This document shows positions 53,301 through 62,584 of a DNA stretch of 64,000 nucleotides, in pieces. Position 1 is the first letter of the stretch; each line of letters opens with the position of its first letter. The DNA comes from Alphaproteobacteria bacterium AO1-B (GTDB lineage Bacteria; Pseudomonadota; Alphaproteobacteria; Rhizobiales; Stappiaceae): the NCBI GenBank assembly GCA_001890945.1, contig MLAX01000001.1, positions 1 through 64,000 of the forward strand. The letters run 5' to 3'. A program made the position numbers and the translations under genes. Below the pieces are notes generated by a model that was not told the DNA's origin, searched no databases, and saw nothing but the letters and a program-made list of their open reading frames with translations.

Positions 53301-54797
53301 TTAAGCCTCCTTGGGATTGTCGAGGATGAGCGCCTTTATCAGGCAAACCAGCAGCAGCATCGTTATAAACACGAAAGGCAGCGCACCGAGAGCGATAAGT
53401 GTCCTCACGGCCGACATGGATCCCGAGAGGATCATCGCTGCCCCGAGAATGCCCAGCAAGCCGCCCCAGATGACCTTGATCTTTGTGCTCGGGTTTTGAT
53501 TGCCGCCCGTTGAAAACATGCCGAGAACGAAGGCGGCACTCACCACGCTCGTCACAATGAAGAGGAAGGCCGCCAGAATGGTTGCTAATGTGGTCAAGGT
53601 GGCCAAGGGCAGGCGATCAAGGAGAGCGAACGTCATGCGCTCGACGTTGGTTTGTGTCAAAGCCAGCAACTCGCCCTTGCCGTTGAGGGTCTCAAAGATA
53701 CCAACACCGCCAAAAGCGCCAAACCAGATCGTGGAGAACAGGGTCGGGCCAATCAGGACGCCGAGAACAAATTCACGGATCGTGCGGCCCTTGGAAATCC
53801 GCGCGACAAAGACCCCGACGAACGGACCCCAAGCGATCCACCAAACCATGTAGGTGAGTGTCCAGTCCTGAAACCACCGGCCGATCTCGTCGCCGTAGAA
53901 GGTAAAGGTGCGGAAACCGGCGGGGATGACATCGGCAATGTACATGCCAATACCGCCGATCACCGAATTCATCAGGAATTCGCTCGGGCCCATGATGACA
54001 GTGTAAGCGACTAGGGCGATCGCAAGGCTCATGGCGATGTTGGAAAGCTTTGCCATGCCGGTGCTGAGATCGACCATCAGGGGTGGGATATAGGCGATGA
54101 CCATGACAACAAAGATCAAGCCGACTAGCCATGGTGCAGCCGTTTGAGTGCCAGCAAGAACCGACACGCCATCGGCAACCTGAAACACACCCATGGCAAT
54201 CGATCCGCCGACACCGATGGCGATAGCAGCAATGGCCATGAAGTCTGAAAACCAGCCAACAAGATTGGCCCACTTCTCGCCCGGGAACAGGCTTTTGATA
54301 GGCGCACTGACCAGCATCGGCGTGCCCCGCCGGAAGCTGAAATAAGCAATCGCCAGCGCCGTCGTGCCATAAATCGCCCAGGCATGAATGCCCCAGTTGA
54401 AGTTTGTCGCCAGCAGCGCGAAATCGGCAGCTTCCGGGACCGACGTCTTGTCTTTCAAGAACGCAAAATGAGTCAGGGGCTCCGCCACTGCCCAAAACAA
54501 CAGTCCGACACCCATACCGGCGGCAAACAGCATGGCGATCCAGGTCGGTGTCGAGTATTCCGGCCGGTCATCATCGGCACCGAGGCGGATGTCGCCAAAA
54601 CGGCTGAAGGTCAGACCAAGACAGAACAGCAGCATGATCGTGACAGACAGCATCACGAACCAGCCGCGGCTTATGAAGTACTGATCAACGATCTCGCGCG
54701 CGATAGCCTGTAGGCCTTCCGGGTCGATGACACCCCACAAGCCGACGACGGCACAAAGGCCAATGGAACATGTGAGAAGCAGGCGGTTTGAATCCAA
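53301..54797 (-). CDS. BCCT-family transporter
   Basis: A 498-residue betaine/carnitine/choline-type transporter with about 12 helices. AAGMGVGLLFWAVAEP is the Gly-rich Na+-site segment, and YMVWWIAWGPFVGVFVARISKGRTIREFV is the family signature with the Trp box. Such transporters take up quaternary ammonium or related compounds (glycine betaine, choline, DMSP, sometimes taurine) with Na+. No long C-terminal osmosensor tail is present, so it is more likely nutritional than a stress valve. Divergent from the soeABC-like operon. Confidence 0.92.
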   Translation of the reverse strand: MDSNRLLLTCSIGLCAVVGLWGVIDPEGLQAIAREIVDQYFISRGWFVMLSVTIMLLFCLGLTFSRFGDIRLGADDDRPEYSTPTWIAMLFAAGMGVGLLFWAVAEPLTHFAFLKDKTSVPEAADFALLATNFNWGIHAWAIYGTTALAIAYFSFRRGTPMLVSAPIKSLFPGEKWANLVGWFSDFMAIAAIAIGVGGSIAMGVFQVADGVSVLAGTQTAAPWLVGLIFVVMVIAYIPPLMVDLSTGMAKLSNIAMSLAIALVAYTVIMGPSEFLMNSVIGGIGMYIADVIPAGFRTFTFYGDEIGRWFQDWTLTYMVWWIAWGPFVGVFVARISKGRTIREFVLGVLIGPTLFSTIWFGAFGGVGIFETLNGKGELLALTQTNVERMTFALLDRLPLATLTTLATILAAFLFIVTSVVSAAFVLGMFSTGGNQNPSTKIKVIWGGLLGILGAAMILSGSMSAVRTLIALGALPFVFITMLLLVCLIKALILDNPKEA

Positions 54798-54934
54798 GGG
54801 GGCCTCCGGACAGAATTTGCGAACGCTAGCCCATCTTGTGATCCATGCCTAGGCCGTCAGAAGCGCGCCCGAGTATTCTAATTGCGCAAAGAAAAAACAG
54901 AGGCTCACTTCAGCCGCAGAAGTGTTCTGCCCCT

Positions 54935-54946
54935 CTTGACGTCAAG
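54935..54946. promoter_or_regulatory. Perfect 12-bp palindrome upstream of soeA
   Basis: CTTGACGTCAAG lies 117 bp before the predicted soeA start, in the BCCT-soeA divergent region (54798-55062). CTCAAG follows 10 bases later. It is a good candidate operator for either gene. The cognate regulator is not in the window. Confidence 0.4.
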
Positions 54947-55062
54947 CCAACTCAAGTCTTCAGTTGGAAAGCCGTACTCATAAAAGCGCCCAAATGAAAC
55001 TCAGATTTCGCTGTGGCGCAGTTTGGCAGGATGCGATTTCTAGAGACGCCTTGGGAGGGGAT

Positions 55063-57888
55063 GTGCTCAATCATAGTCAACCGATGGTGGAGACGTCTCC
55101 GGCTGTCTCCGATGAAATACGAAAAACCACCTGTTACATGTGTGCCTGCCGATGTGGGATCAACGTCCATTTAAAGGACGGGAAAGTCGCATACATCGAG
55201 GGCAATCGGGATCATCCGGTGAACAAGGGCGTGCTCTGCGCCAAGGGCGCATCCGGGATCATGCAGGTCACCGCACCGTCCAGGTTGCGCAAACCGCTCA
55301 GGAGATCAGGCCCGCGTGGGTCGGGTGAATTTGAGGAAATCAGCTGGGAAGAAGCTCTGAAAACAGCCGTTTCCTGGTTAGAGCCCATCCGCAAGACCGC
55401 TCCTGAAAAGCTGGCATTTTTCACCGGTCGCGACCAATCCCAGAGCTTCACCAGTTTCTGGGCACAGAACTTCGGTACCCCCAACTATGCCGCTCATGGC
55501 GGCTTTTGTTCGGTCAACATGGCAGCCGGCGGTATCTACACGATCGGTGGCGCCTTTTGGGAATTTGGGCAGCCGGATTGGGACCGCACCAAACTCTTCA
55601 TGCTGTTCGGTGTGGCAGAAGATCACGACTCCAATCCGATCAAGATGGGCCTCGGCAAACTGAAGGCGCGGGGCGGTAAGGTCATCGGTGTGAACCCGGT
55701 CCGGTCCGGCTACAACGCCATTGCCGATGAGTGGGTTGGAATCACCCCGGGTACGGATGGACTGTTCATTTTGTCTCTCTGCCATGTGCTTTTGAGAACT
55801 GGACATATCGATCTTGAGTATCTGGCCCGCTTCACAAATGCCCCCTGTTTGGTGATCGACAATCCAGAGTCTGACGACCACGGATTGCTGCTGAAAGATG
55901 CTGACGGCAAGTCCCTTGTGATCGACCGGGTGACCGGAAAACCGGCACCATTCGACCAGAAAGGTGTCCGACCGGATCTCGGTGCAGAATATGACGCAGA
56001 TGGCGTGTCCTGCAGGACGGTCTTTCAGCATCTGGCGGAGCGCTATCTGGATGATGCCTACGCCCCGGAGGCGGTCGCTGAAGCCTGCGGCGTAACTGCC
56101 GGCAAGATCCGGGCTGTTGCCGCAGAGCTTGCCCGCGTGGCGTTCGAAGAAGCATTCGAGATCGAGCAACCGTGGACCGATTTCCGCGGGGAAACCCATC
56201 AGACCATGCCGGGACGGCCGGTGAGTTTCCACGCCATGCGCGGGGTTTCTGCCCACTCCAACGGGTTCCAGACTTGCCGGTCATTACATGTGCTGCAGAT
56301 CCTGCTTGGAACGGTCGAGGTTCCGGGTGGCTTCCGGTTTAAGCCACCTTACCCGAAGCCGGTCACAGCGCACCCGACGCCCCATTGCAAGACCCAGCCG
56401 GATTGTCCGCTGGATGGCCCGCATCTTGGCTTCGTCCGCGGCCCGAACGATCTGGCGTTGAAAGACGACGGCACGCCGGCGCGGATCGACAAGGCGTTTT
56501 CCTGGGAAAACCCGATGTCGGCCCATGGCCTCATGCATATGGTGATTTCCAACGCCCATGCGGGCGATCCTTACAAGATCGACACGCTGTTTCTTTATAT
56601 GGCGAACATGTCTTGGAATTCGTCCATGAACACCCGTGGTGTCATGGAGATGCTGACTGATAAGGATGAGAACGGCGACTATGTGATCCCCAAGATCATC
56701 TATTCGGACGCCTATTCCTCGGAGATGGTCGCCTATGCGGATCTAATCCTGCCGGACACCACTTATCTGGAACGGCACGACTGCATCAGTTTGCTGGACC
56801 GGCCGATCTGCGAAGCGGATGCGGCAGCCGATGCGATCCGCTGGCCGGTGATTGAGCCTGACCGCGACGTGCGTGGCTTCCAATCCGTCCTGGTGGATCT
56901 AGGTGCACGGCTTGGCCTGCCCGGTTTCGTCAACGAAGACGGCAGCGCCAAATATGCAGACTATGCCGACTACATCGTCAATCATGAGCGCCGGCCGGGG
57001 ATCGGCCCGCTCGCTGGTTTCCGTGGGAATGGCGAGCAAGCTGGCCGCGGTGAGGTGAACCCGGCCCAGTTGGATCGCTACATCGAAAACGGCAGTTTCT
57101 TCGTCGAACATATCCCGGAGGAAGCAGCGTTTTATAAGCCCTGGAATGCGGCCTATCAGGACTGGGCGGTGAATCTGGGTCTGTTCGACAACCCGCAGCC
57201 CTACCTGTTTGAGATCTATTCCGAACCCATGCGCCGGTTCCAGCTGGCCGCGGAAGGGCACGGCGACCGGCAACCGCCCGATCGTTTGAGAGATCAAGTC
57301 AGGCAAGCCTTCGACCCGTTGCCCGTTTGGTATCCACCGCTCAGCGATTCCATCGCGGACCCGGACACCTATCCGGTTCATGCGCTGACCCAGCGGCCAA
57401 TGGCGATGTATCATTCATGGGGCAGTCAGAATGCCTGGCTCCGGCAGATCCACGGCCGGAACCCGCTTTATGTCCCGACACGGATTTGGGAAGAGAACGG
57501 CTTTACCGAAGGGGATTGGGCAAAGGTAACCTCGCCCCATGGGGAGATTGTTGTACCGGTTGCTCACATGGCAGCGCTCAATGAAAACACCGTGTGGACA
57601 TGGAACGCCATCGGCAAACGAAAAGGCGCTTGGGCGCTGGATGGGGATGCGCCGGAGGCAAACAAAGGCTTCTTGCTCAATCATCTGATCCACGAGTTGT
57701 TGCCGCCGAAAGGCGATGGCCTCAGGTGGTCAAACTCCGATCCGATTACCGGACAAGCTGCCTGGTTCGATCTGCGGGTGCAGATCGAGCGTGCGGAGCC
57801 GCCCCCGGAAAGCCAACCGGCTTTTGATCCCATCAAGTCCCCGGTTGGAACAGGCCCGAATACTGTTCGACAGCAGGTGCGCTCATGA
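55063..57888 (+). CDS. soeA: Molybdopterin oxidoreductase, SoeA-like sulfite dehydrogenase subunit
   Basis: A DMSO-reductase-family catalytic subunit (941 residues from GTG 55063, which has GAGGGG upstream; ATG 55084 is the alternative). The first [4Fe-4S] motif is C24-x2-C27-x3-C31-x27-C59, followed by bis-MGD binding segments and a C-terminal dinucleotide-binding barrel (VHALTQRPMAMYHSWGSQNAW). No Tat signal is seen at the N terminus, which fits the cytoplasmic SoeA. With the FeS and DmsC-type genes behind it the unit matches SoeABC, the cytoplasmic sulfite dehydrogenase of purple sulfur bacteria and roseobacters. Other DmsABC-like enzymes cannot be ruled out. Confidence 0.72.
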   Translation: MLNHSQPMVETSPAVSDEIRKTTCYMCACRCGINVHLKDGKVAYIEGNRDHPVNKGVLCAKGASGIMQVTAPSRLRKPLRRSGPRGSGEFEEISWEEALKTAVSWLEPIRKTAPEKLAFFTGRDQSQSFTSFWAQNFGTPNYAAHGGFCSVNMAAGGIYTIGGAFWEFGQPDWDRTKLFMLFGVAEDHDSNPIKMGLGKLKARGGKVIGVNPVRSGYNAIADEWVGITPGTDGLFILSLCHVLLRTGHIDLEYLARFTNAPCLVIDNPESDDHGLLLKDADGKSLVIDRVTGKPAPFDQKGVRPDLGAEYDADGVSCRTVFQHLAERYLDDAYAPEAVAEACGVTAGKIRAVAAELARVAFEEAFEIEQPWTDFRGETHQTMPGRPVSFHAMRGVSAHSNGFQTCRSLHVLQILLGTVEVPGGFRFKPPYPKPVTAHPTPHCKTQPDCPLDGPHLGFVRGPNDLALKDDGTPARIDKAFSWENPMSAHGLMHMVISNAHAGDPYKIDTLFLYMANMSWNSSMNTRGVMEMLTDKDENGDYVIPKIIYSDAYSSEMVAYADLILPDTTYLERHDCISLLDRPICEADAAADAIRWPVIEPDRDVRGFQSVLVDLGARLGLPGFVNEDGSAKYADYADYIVNHERRPGIGPLAGFRGNGEQAGRGEVNPAQLDRYIENGSFFVEHIPEEAAFYKPWNAAYQDWAVNLGLFDNPQPYLFEIYSEPMRRFQLAAEGHGDRQPPDRLRDQVRQAFDPLPVWYPPLSDSIADPDTYPVHALTQRPMAMYHSWGSQNAWLRQIHGRNPLYVPTRIWEENGFTEGDWAKVTSPHGEIVVPVAHMAALNENTVWTWNAIGKRKGAWALDGDAPEANKGFLLNHLIHELLPPKGDGLRWSNSDPITGQAAWFDLRVQIERAEPPPESQPAFDPIKSPVGTGPNTVRQQVRS

Positions 57889-58631
57889 CCCAGTTGCCGC
57901 AAACAACAGATAAGAAGCTTGGGCTCGTTATCGATCTCGACACCTGCGTCGGGTGCCATGCCTGCGTGACCGCCTGCAAGGGCTGGAATACGGAAAACTA
58001 TGGCGCGCCTCTCAGTGACATGGATGCTTACGGCAAGGACCCGGTCGGATCTTTCCTCAACCGCATCCATTCCTTCGAGGTTCAGCCGGAGACAGGGCCG
58101 GCCCAGACGATCCATTTTCCGAAATCGTGCCTGCATTGCGATGACGCGCCGTGCGTCACCGTCTGCCCGACCGGCGCAAGCTACAAACGCCGAGAAGATG
58201 GGATTGTTCTGGTCAATGAAGATGCCTGCATTGGCTGTGGCCTGTGTGCCTGGGCGTGTCCTTATGGGGCCCGGGAACTCGATCAGGCCGAAGGTGTGAT
58301 GAAGAAATGCACCCTTTGCGTTGATCGGATCTACAACGAGAACCTGGAAGAAGTGGACCGGGTGCCGGCTTGTGTCAGAACCTGTCCCGCTGGCGCCCGG
58401 CATTTCGGGGATCTCGGCGATCCGGACAGCGATGTGTCCCGCCTTGTGGCCGAGCGCGGTGGTTTCGATTTGATGCCCGAACAGGGAACCAAGCCGGTGA
58501 ACAAGTATCTTCCCCCGCGACCGAAGGATAAGCTCGCGGAAGTATCGGCCGGTTCGGACTCGATGCAGCCAGTTGCCGAAACGCCAAAGGGCTTTTTGCG
58601 CTGGCTCGACAAAGCATTGGAGGCGCTCTGA
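57885..58631 (+). CDS. soeB: Four-cluster ferredoxin subunit, SoeB-like
   Basis: A 248-residue electron-transfer subunit with Cys groups for four [4Fe-4S] clusters: CVGCHACVTACKGW near the start, CLHCDDAPCVTVCPTGA, CIGCGLCAWACPYGA, and CTLCVDR ... CVRTCPAGA. This is the DmsB/NrfC/SoeB pattern that links the molybdenum subunit to the membrane anchor. Its ATG overlaps the soeA stop (ATGA) and its stop touches the soeC start. The tail from about residue 195 is an unstructured extension. Confidence 0.85.
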   Translation: MTQLPQTTDKKLGLVIDLDTCVGCHACVTACKGWNTENYGAPLSDMDAYGKDPVGSFLNRIHSFEVQPETGPAQTIHFPKSCLHCDDAPCVTVCPTGASYKRREDGIVLVNEDACIGCGLCAWACPYGARELDQAEGVMKKCTLCVDRIYNENLEEVDRVPACVRTCPAGARHFGDLGDPDSDVSRLVAERGGFDLMPEQGTKPVNKYLPPRPKDKLAEVSAGSDSMQPVAETPKGFLRWLDKALEAL

Positions 58632-59506
58632 TGCATCCTGCTCCCTCAGTCATCATTTTCACGGTGTTGTCCGGGCTTGGGTTCGGTTTCTTGGCCTGGC
58701 TGGGTCTTGGTCTTCCGGCGGTAACCGGCTGGACAGCGTTTTTCGCTTATCTGATCGGCTTTGCGCTCGCTGTCGGCGGGCTGCTTTCGGCAACCTTTCA
58801 CCTTGGCAATCCGCAGCGCAGTCTTCTGGCCTTCACCCAGTGGCGGTCAAGCTGGCTGTCGCGTGAGGCCTGGCTGTCCGTGCTTGCGCTTGTCTTCATG
58901 GGGATCCACGGTTTTGCAGCCGTTTTCTTCGACGTAACGCTGGCGCCGATTGGCGTGACCGGTGCATTGCTTTGTGTTGCAACAGTGTATGCCACCGCGA
59001 TGATCTATGCGCAGCTCGCCACCGTGCCACGATGGAACCATTGGCTGACACCTTTGCATCTGGTGTCCCTATCCTTGGCGGGTGGCGCTATCCTCGCCGG
59101 ACAGGGGTTTGGCGCCGTTCTACTGCTCGCAATTGCCGGGTTGGTTCAGAGCCTTTATTGGATCTTCGGAGACCGCCGTTTTTCCGAACGCGGACACACG
59201 ATGGAAACCGCAACCGGACTTGGCGAGCGCGGCAAGGTGCGCCTGTTTGAGCCGCCTCATACCGGCACGAATTATCTTCTGAAGGAGATGGTGTTCACGG
59301 TCGGCCGGAAGCATGCGCAAAAGCTGCGGATCATCGCATTTGCGCTCAATTGCGTGCTGCCGATCGTGCTGATCGCCCTGTTGCCTGCCAGCCTGCCGGT
59401 TGTCGCCGTTGCAGGAATTGCCTTCCTGATCGGAACGTTTGCCTCGCGCTGGTTGTTTTTCGCTGAAGCGGAGCACGTCGTCGGGCTTTATTACGGCAAG
59501 CGGTAA
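58631..59506 (+). CDS. soeC: DmsC-type membrane anchor, SoeC-like
   Basis: A 291-residue protein with eight predicted membrane helices, in the DmsC family (HLGNPQRSLLAFTQWRSSWLSREA is the family signature). It would anchor the SoeAB pair to the inner face of the membrane and pass electrons to or from quinone. The start overlaps the soeB stop (TGATG). A strong bidirectional hairpin follows. Confidence 0.85.
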   Translation: MHPAPSVIIFTVLSGLGFGFLAWLGLGLPAVTGWTAFFAYLIGFALAVGGLLSATFHLGNPQRSLLAFTQWRSSWLSREAWLSVLALVFMGIHGFAAVFFDVTLAPIGVTGALLCVATVYATAMIYAQLATVPRWNHWLTPLHLVSLSLAGGAILAGQGFGAVLLLAIAGLVQSLYWIFGDRRFSERGHTMETATGLGERGKVRLFEPPHTGTNYLLKEMVFTVGRKHAQKLRIIAFALNCVLPIVLIALLPASLPVVAVAGIAFLIGTFASRWLFFAEAEHVVGLYYGKR

Positions 59507-59510
59507 CAAA

Positions 59511-59539
59511 AACGCAGGCAAGGAAGCCTTGCCTGCGTT
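59511..59539. terminator. Bidirectional terminator between soeC and preA
   Basis: AACGCAGGCAAGG and its exact reverse complement form a 13-bp stem with a 3-base loop between two convergent operons. On the minus strand the stem is followed by a T-rich tract (the AACAAAA at 59504-59512 read in reverse), so it works best for preTA. On the plus strand the T tract is weak. Confidence 0.85.
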
Positions 59540-59563
59540 GGTGTTCTGGCCCTGCAGCCGGAG

Positions 59564-60877
59564 TTATTCCGCAGCTTCGGGCACCGCCATCGGGTTGTTC
59601 GGATGGGTTGTCCAGTTGGCGTATTTCTCCTCGACCACCTTGTTGGTGCGCGGATCAATGGTGCCGGGGGCCATCTGCTCCATGGTGATGCAGTTCTCAA
59701 CCGGGCAAACGTTGACGCAAAGGTTACAGCCGACGCATTCCTCGTCGATCACCTCGAACTTGCGCGCGCCATCCACCATGTTGGTGATTGCCTGGTGGGA
59801 CGTGTCCTCACAAGCAATGTGGCAACGGCCGCACTGGATGCAGAGATCCTGGTCGATCTTCGCCTTGGCAATGTAGTTGAGGTTCAGATGCTGCCAGTCC
59901 GAGGCGTTCGGAACCGCCCGGCCGACGACCTGATCAACCGACGTATAGCCCTTTTCATCCATCCAGTCGCTGAGGCCCTCAATCATGTCCTCAACCACCT
60001 TGAAGCCGTAGGTCATAGCGGCTGTACAGACCTGCACGGACCCGGCACCAAGCGCCATGAACTCCGCCGCATCGCGCCAAGTGGTCACGCCGCCAATGCC
60101 GGAAATCGGCAGGCCGTGTGTTTCCGGGTCGCGGGCGATTTCGGCCACCATGTTGAGCGCAATCGGTTTCACGGCCGGGCCGCAATAACCGCCATGAGCG
60201 CCCTTGCCGTCGACCATGGGGGCCGGTGACATGGCATCCAGATCGACGCTAACGATGGAGTTGATCGTGTTGATCAGGGAAACCGCGTCCGCACCGCCCG
60301 CTTTTGCGGCCTGCGCCGGTTTACGGATGTCGGTGATGTTCGGCGTCAGCTTGACGATACAGGGCATGCGGGAGTGCTTTTTCACCCACCGCGTGACCAT
60401 CTCGATGTATTCCGGCACCTGACCTACAGCGGATCCCATGCCGCGTTCGCTCATGCCGTGCGGACAGCCGAAGTTGAGTTCCACACCGTCTGCCTCGGTG
60501 TCTTCAACTGCCTTGAGGATATCGATCCAGTTCTGCTCTTCGCAGGGAACCATCAGCGACACAACCAGCGCACGGTCCGGCCAATCACGTTTGACCTGTT
60601 TGATCTCCCGAAGGTTGACCTCCAGTGGGCGGTCGGTGATCAGCTCGATGTTGTTGAGCCCGATCAGTTGCCGGTCCTTGCCGTGAATGGCTCCGTAGCG
60701 CGGCCCGTTGACGTTGACGACCGGGTCGCCATCGCCAAGCGTTTTCCAGACAACGCCGCCCCAGCCTGCCTTGAAGGCGCGGACAACGTTGTATTCCTTG
60801 TCCGTCGGTGGCGCGGAGGCCAGCCAGAACGGGTTCGGCGACTTGATGCCGATAAAATTTGTCGTCAGATCAGCCAT
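59564..60877 (-). CDS. preA: NAD-dependent dihydropyrimidine dehydrogenase subunit PreA
   Basis: A 437-residue catalytic subunit that reduces uracil and thymine, the first step of reductive pyrimidine breakdown. An FMN TIM barrel holds LNFGCPHGMSERGMGSAVGQ with the catalytic Cys, and the C terminus carries two [4Fe-4S] motifs, CIQCGRCHIAC and CVGCNLCVNVC. Length matches the family. It follows preT after 19 bp. The later genes of the route (hydantoinase, ureidopropionase) are not in the window. Confidence 0.95.
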   Translation of the reverse strand: MADLTTNFIGIKSPNPFWLASAPPTDKEYNVVRAFKAGWGGVVWKTLGDGDPVVNVNGPRYGAIHGKDRQLIGLNNIELITDRPLEVNLREIKQVKRDWPDRALVVSLMVPCEEQNWIDILKAVEDTEADGVELNFGCPHGMSERGMGSAVGQVPEYIEMVTRWVKKHSRMPCIVKLTPNITDIRKPAQAAKAGGADAVSLINTINSIVSVDLDAMSPAPMVDGKGAHGGYCGPAVKPIALNMVAEIARDPETHGLPISGIGGVTTWRDAAEFMALGAGSVQVCTAAMTYGFKVVEDMIEGLSDWMDEKGYTSVDQVVGRAVPNASDWQHLNLNYIAKAKIDQDLCIQCGRCHIACEDTSHQAITNMVDGARKFEVIDEECVGCNLCVNVCPVENCITMEQMAPGTIDPRTNKVVEEKYANWTTHPNNPMAVPEAAE

Positions 60878-60896
60878 GTGTTTCTCCCTCGGCCGT

Positions 60897-62243
60897 TCAG
60901 GCGCTCAGCGCGGCGTTGATGGCTTCTGCGGCGATTTTACCGTCTTCGACGGCTGCGACCGTAAGGTCTTCGCCGCCAGCAACGCAGTCGCCGCCCGCCC
61001 ACACATCATCGAGGCTGGTCTTGCGGTCCGCGTCCACCACAATCCGGCCCTTCTCGAGGGTCAGGGCGCCACCGAGATCCGTATCCACCAGTGTCTGGCC
61101 GATGGCCTTGAAGACCATATCAGCTTTGAGTGTTACGATTTCACCGGTTCCGGTTAGGGATCCATCTTGATCCTGTGTCCGTTCCAGTTCAATCCCCGTA
61201 ACCGAGCCGTTTGCAGCCACAAGTGCCTTGGGCTGTGCCCAAGTCATGATCTTGACGCCATTGGTCTGCGCAAGGTGTTGCTCATATTCGGATGCGTTCA
61301 TGCGATCCTGACCGCGCCGATAGGCAATGGTGACATCATCGGCACCGAGCAGCTTGGTCTGAACTGCGATATCGACCGCGGTCATGCCGCCGCCGATAAC
61401 GACCACCCGCCGGCCAACAGGAAGTTTTCCAAGATCGTCAGCCTGGCGCAGGTTGGCGATGTAGTCGACAGCATCCAGAGAGCCGCCCTTGTCTTCGCCG
61501 TCGAGGCCAAGCGCATTCACACCGCCAAGGCCAATGCCGAGGAACACGGCATCGTAGGACGCGCGCAGATCCGCGAGGTTCAGATTATCGCCAAGACGCG
61601 ATCCGGTCTTGAGCTCGATGCCGCCGATCGAGAGAACAAACTCGACTTCACGGGCCGCAAAGTTGTCGACTGATTTGTAGGATGCAATTCCAAATTCGTT
61701 CAGGCCGCCTGCCTTTTCGCGTGCGTCGAACAGGGTCACGTCATGACCGTGCATGGCGAGGCGGTGCGCACAGGCAAGACCAGCCGGGCCGGCGCCGACC
61801 ACAGCAACTTTTTTGCCAGTGCTGGCCGCCCGTTGATATGGCTGCGTTTCATTTTCGGCCATGTAGTGATCAGTGGCATAGCGCTGGAGCTGACCGATCT
61901 GAACCGGCTTGCCTTCTGCGACTTCGCGCACACACACCTGTTCGCACAAGGTCTCCGTTGGGCAAACCCGGGCGCACATGCCGCCCAGAATGTTCTGGTC
62001 AAAGATGGTCTTCGCCGATCCGGTCGGATTGCCCGTTGAGATCTGGCGGATGAATTGCGGAATGTCGATGCTGGTCGGGCACGCTTGCATGCAAGGTGCG
62101 TCGTAACAGAAGTAGCACCGGTCTGCCTCGACCTGTGCCTCGTGCGGTTCCAGCAGCGGATGCAGATCGCTGAAGTTTTCAGCGTATGCTTCCTGAGGCA
62201 AGCGTCCGGCGGCAATATCGGGGCCGGCTTTGGTCTGGGTCAT
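60897..62243 (-). CDS. preT: NAD-dependent dihydropyrimidine dehydrogenase subunit PreT
   Basis: A 448-residue FAD/NAD(P) and [4Fe-4S] subunit that feeds electrons to PreA. The N-terminal Cys clusters (CYFCYDAPCMQACPTSIDIP and CARVCPTETLCEQVC) are those of the GltD/DPYD family. GAGPAGLACAHRLAMHGHDV binds FAD and VIGGGMTAVD binds NAD. ATG 62243 has GGAG upstream and is preferred to an ORF start 102 bases earlier. A RutR-like box lies about 90 bp upstream. Confidence 0.95.
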   Translation of the reverse strand: MTQTKAGPDIAAGRLPQEAYAENFSDLHPLLEPHEAQVEADRCYFCYDAPCMQACPTSIDIPQFIRQISTGNPTGSAKTIFDQNILGGMCARVCPTETLCEQVCVREVAEGKPVQIGQLQRYATDHYMAENETQPYQRAASTGKKVAVVGAGPAGLACAHRLAMHGHDVTLFDAREKAGGLNEFGIASYKSVDNFAAREVEFVLSIGGIELKTGSRLGDNLNLADLRASYDAVFLGIGLGGVNALGLDGEDKGGSLDAVDYIANLRQADDLGKLPVGRRVVVIGGGMTAVDIAVQTKLLGADDVTIAYRRGQDRMNASEYEQHLAQTNGVKIMTWAQPKALVAANGSVTGIELERTQDQDGSLTGTGEIVTLKADMVFKAIGQTLVDTDLGGALTLEKGRIVVDADRKTSLDDVWAGGDCVAGGEDLTVAAVEDGKIAAEAINAALSA

Positions 62244-62584
62244 GAAGATCTCCGGAAGGTTGGCGATCGTTTTTGGGAACGGCATCCTTCTTTCATTTGA
62301 GGCTGCTCGTGAGGGTATTGGGCAAAAATTTGAACAGTTAGTCAAATATTTTTAGAACAATTAAAAACTGGAAGCAAAAACTCAGCAATAATATTACTGA
62401 AACATCAGTAGTTTAGTTTATATTTTGGGCGTGATTAAATTTTCGCCATAGGGCAAAATGGTGCCAAACTCGCAGGTTCGGCTGGAGTGTTTTCAATCAG
62501 ATATTCCGATTTCCGGCAGTTTTTCGGATCGAAAAAACACACCGCATGGCGGTCAGGTGGTGTCTTGGTGAAAGGAAAATACCC
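62244..62584. other. Divergent intergenic region upstream of preTA
   Basis: About 340 bp, AT-rich from 62320 to 62450. It contains the RutR-like box at 62330-62345 and no other recognisable element. The frame upstream of preT up to 62345 is open but has no ribosome site. Confidence 0.5.
62330..62345. promoter_or_regulatory. RutR-like operator upstream of preTA
   Basis: TTGAACAGTTAGTCAA matches 12 of the 14 fixed bases of the RutR consensus TTGACCA-N2-TGGTCAA. The two mismatches fall at symmetrical positions. It is 87-102 bp before the preT start. Uracil-responsive control of a pyrimidine-degrading enzyme by RutR makes good sense. Confidence 0.6.
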
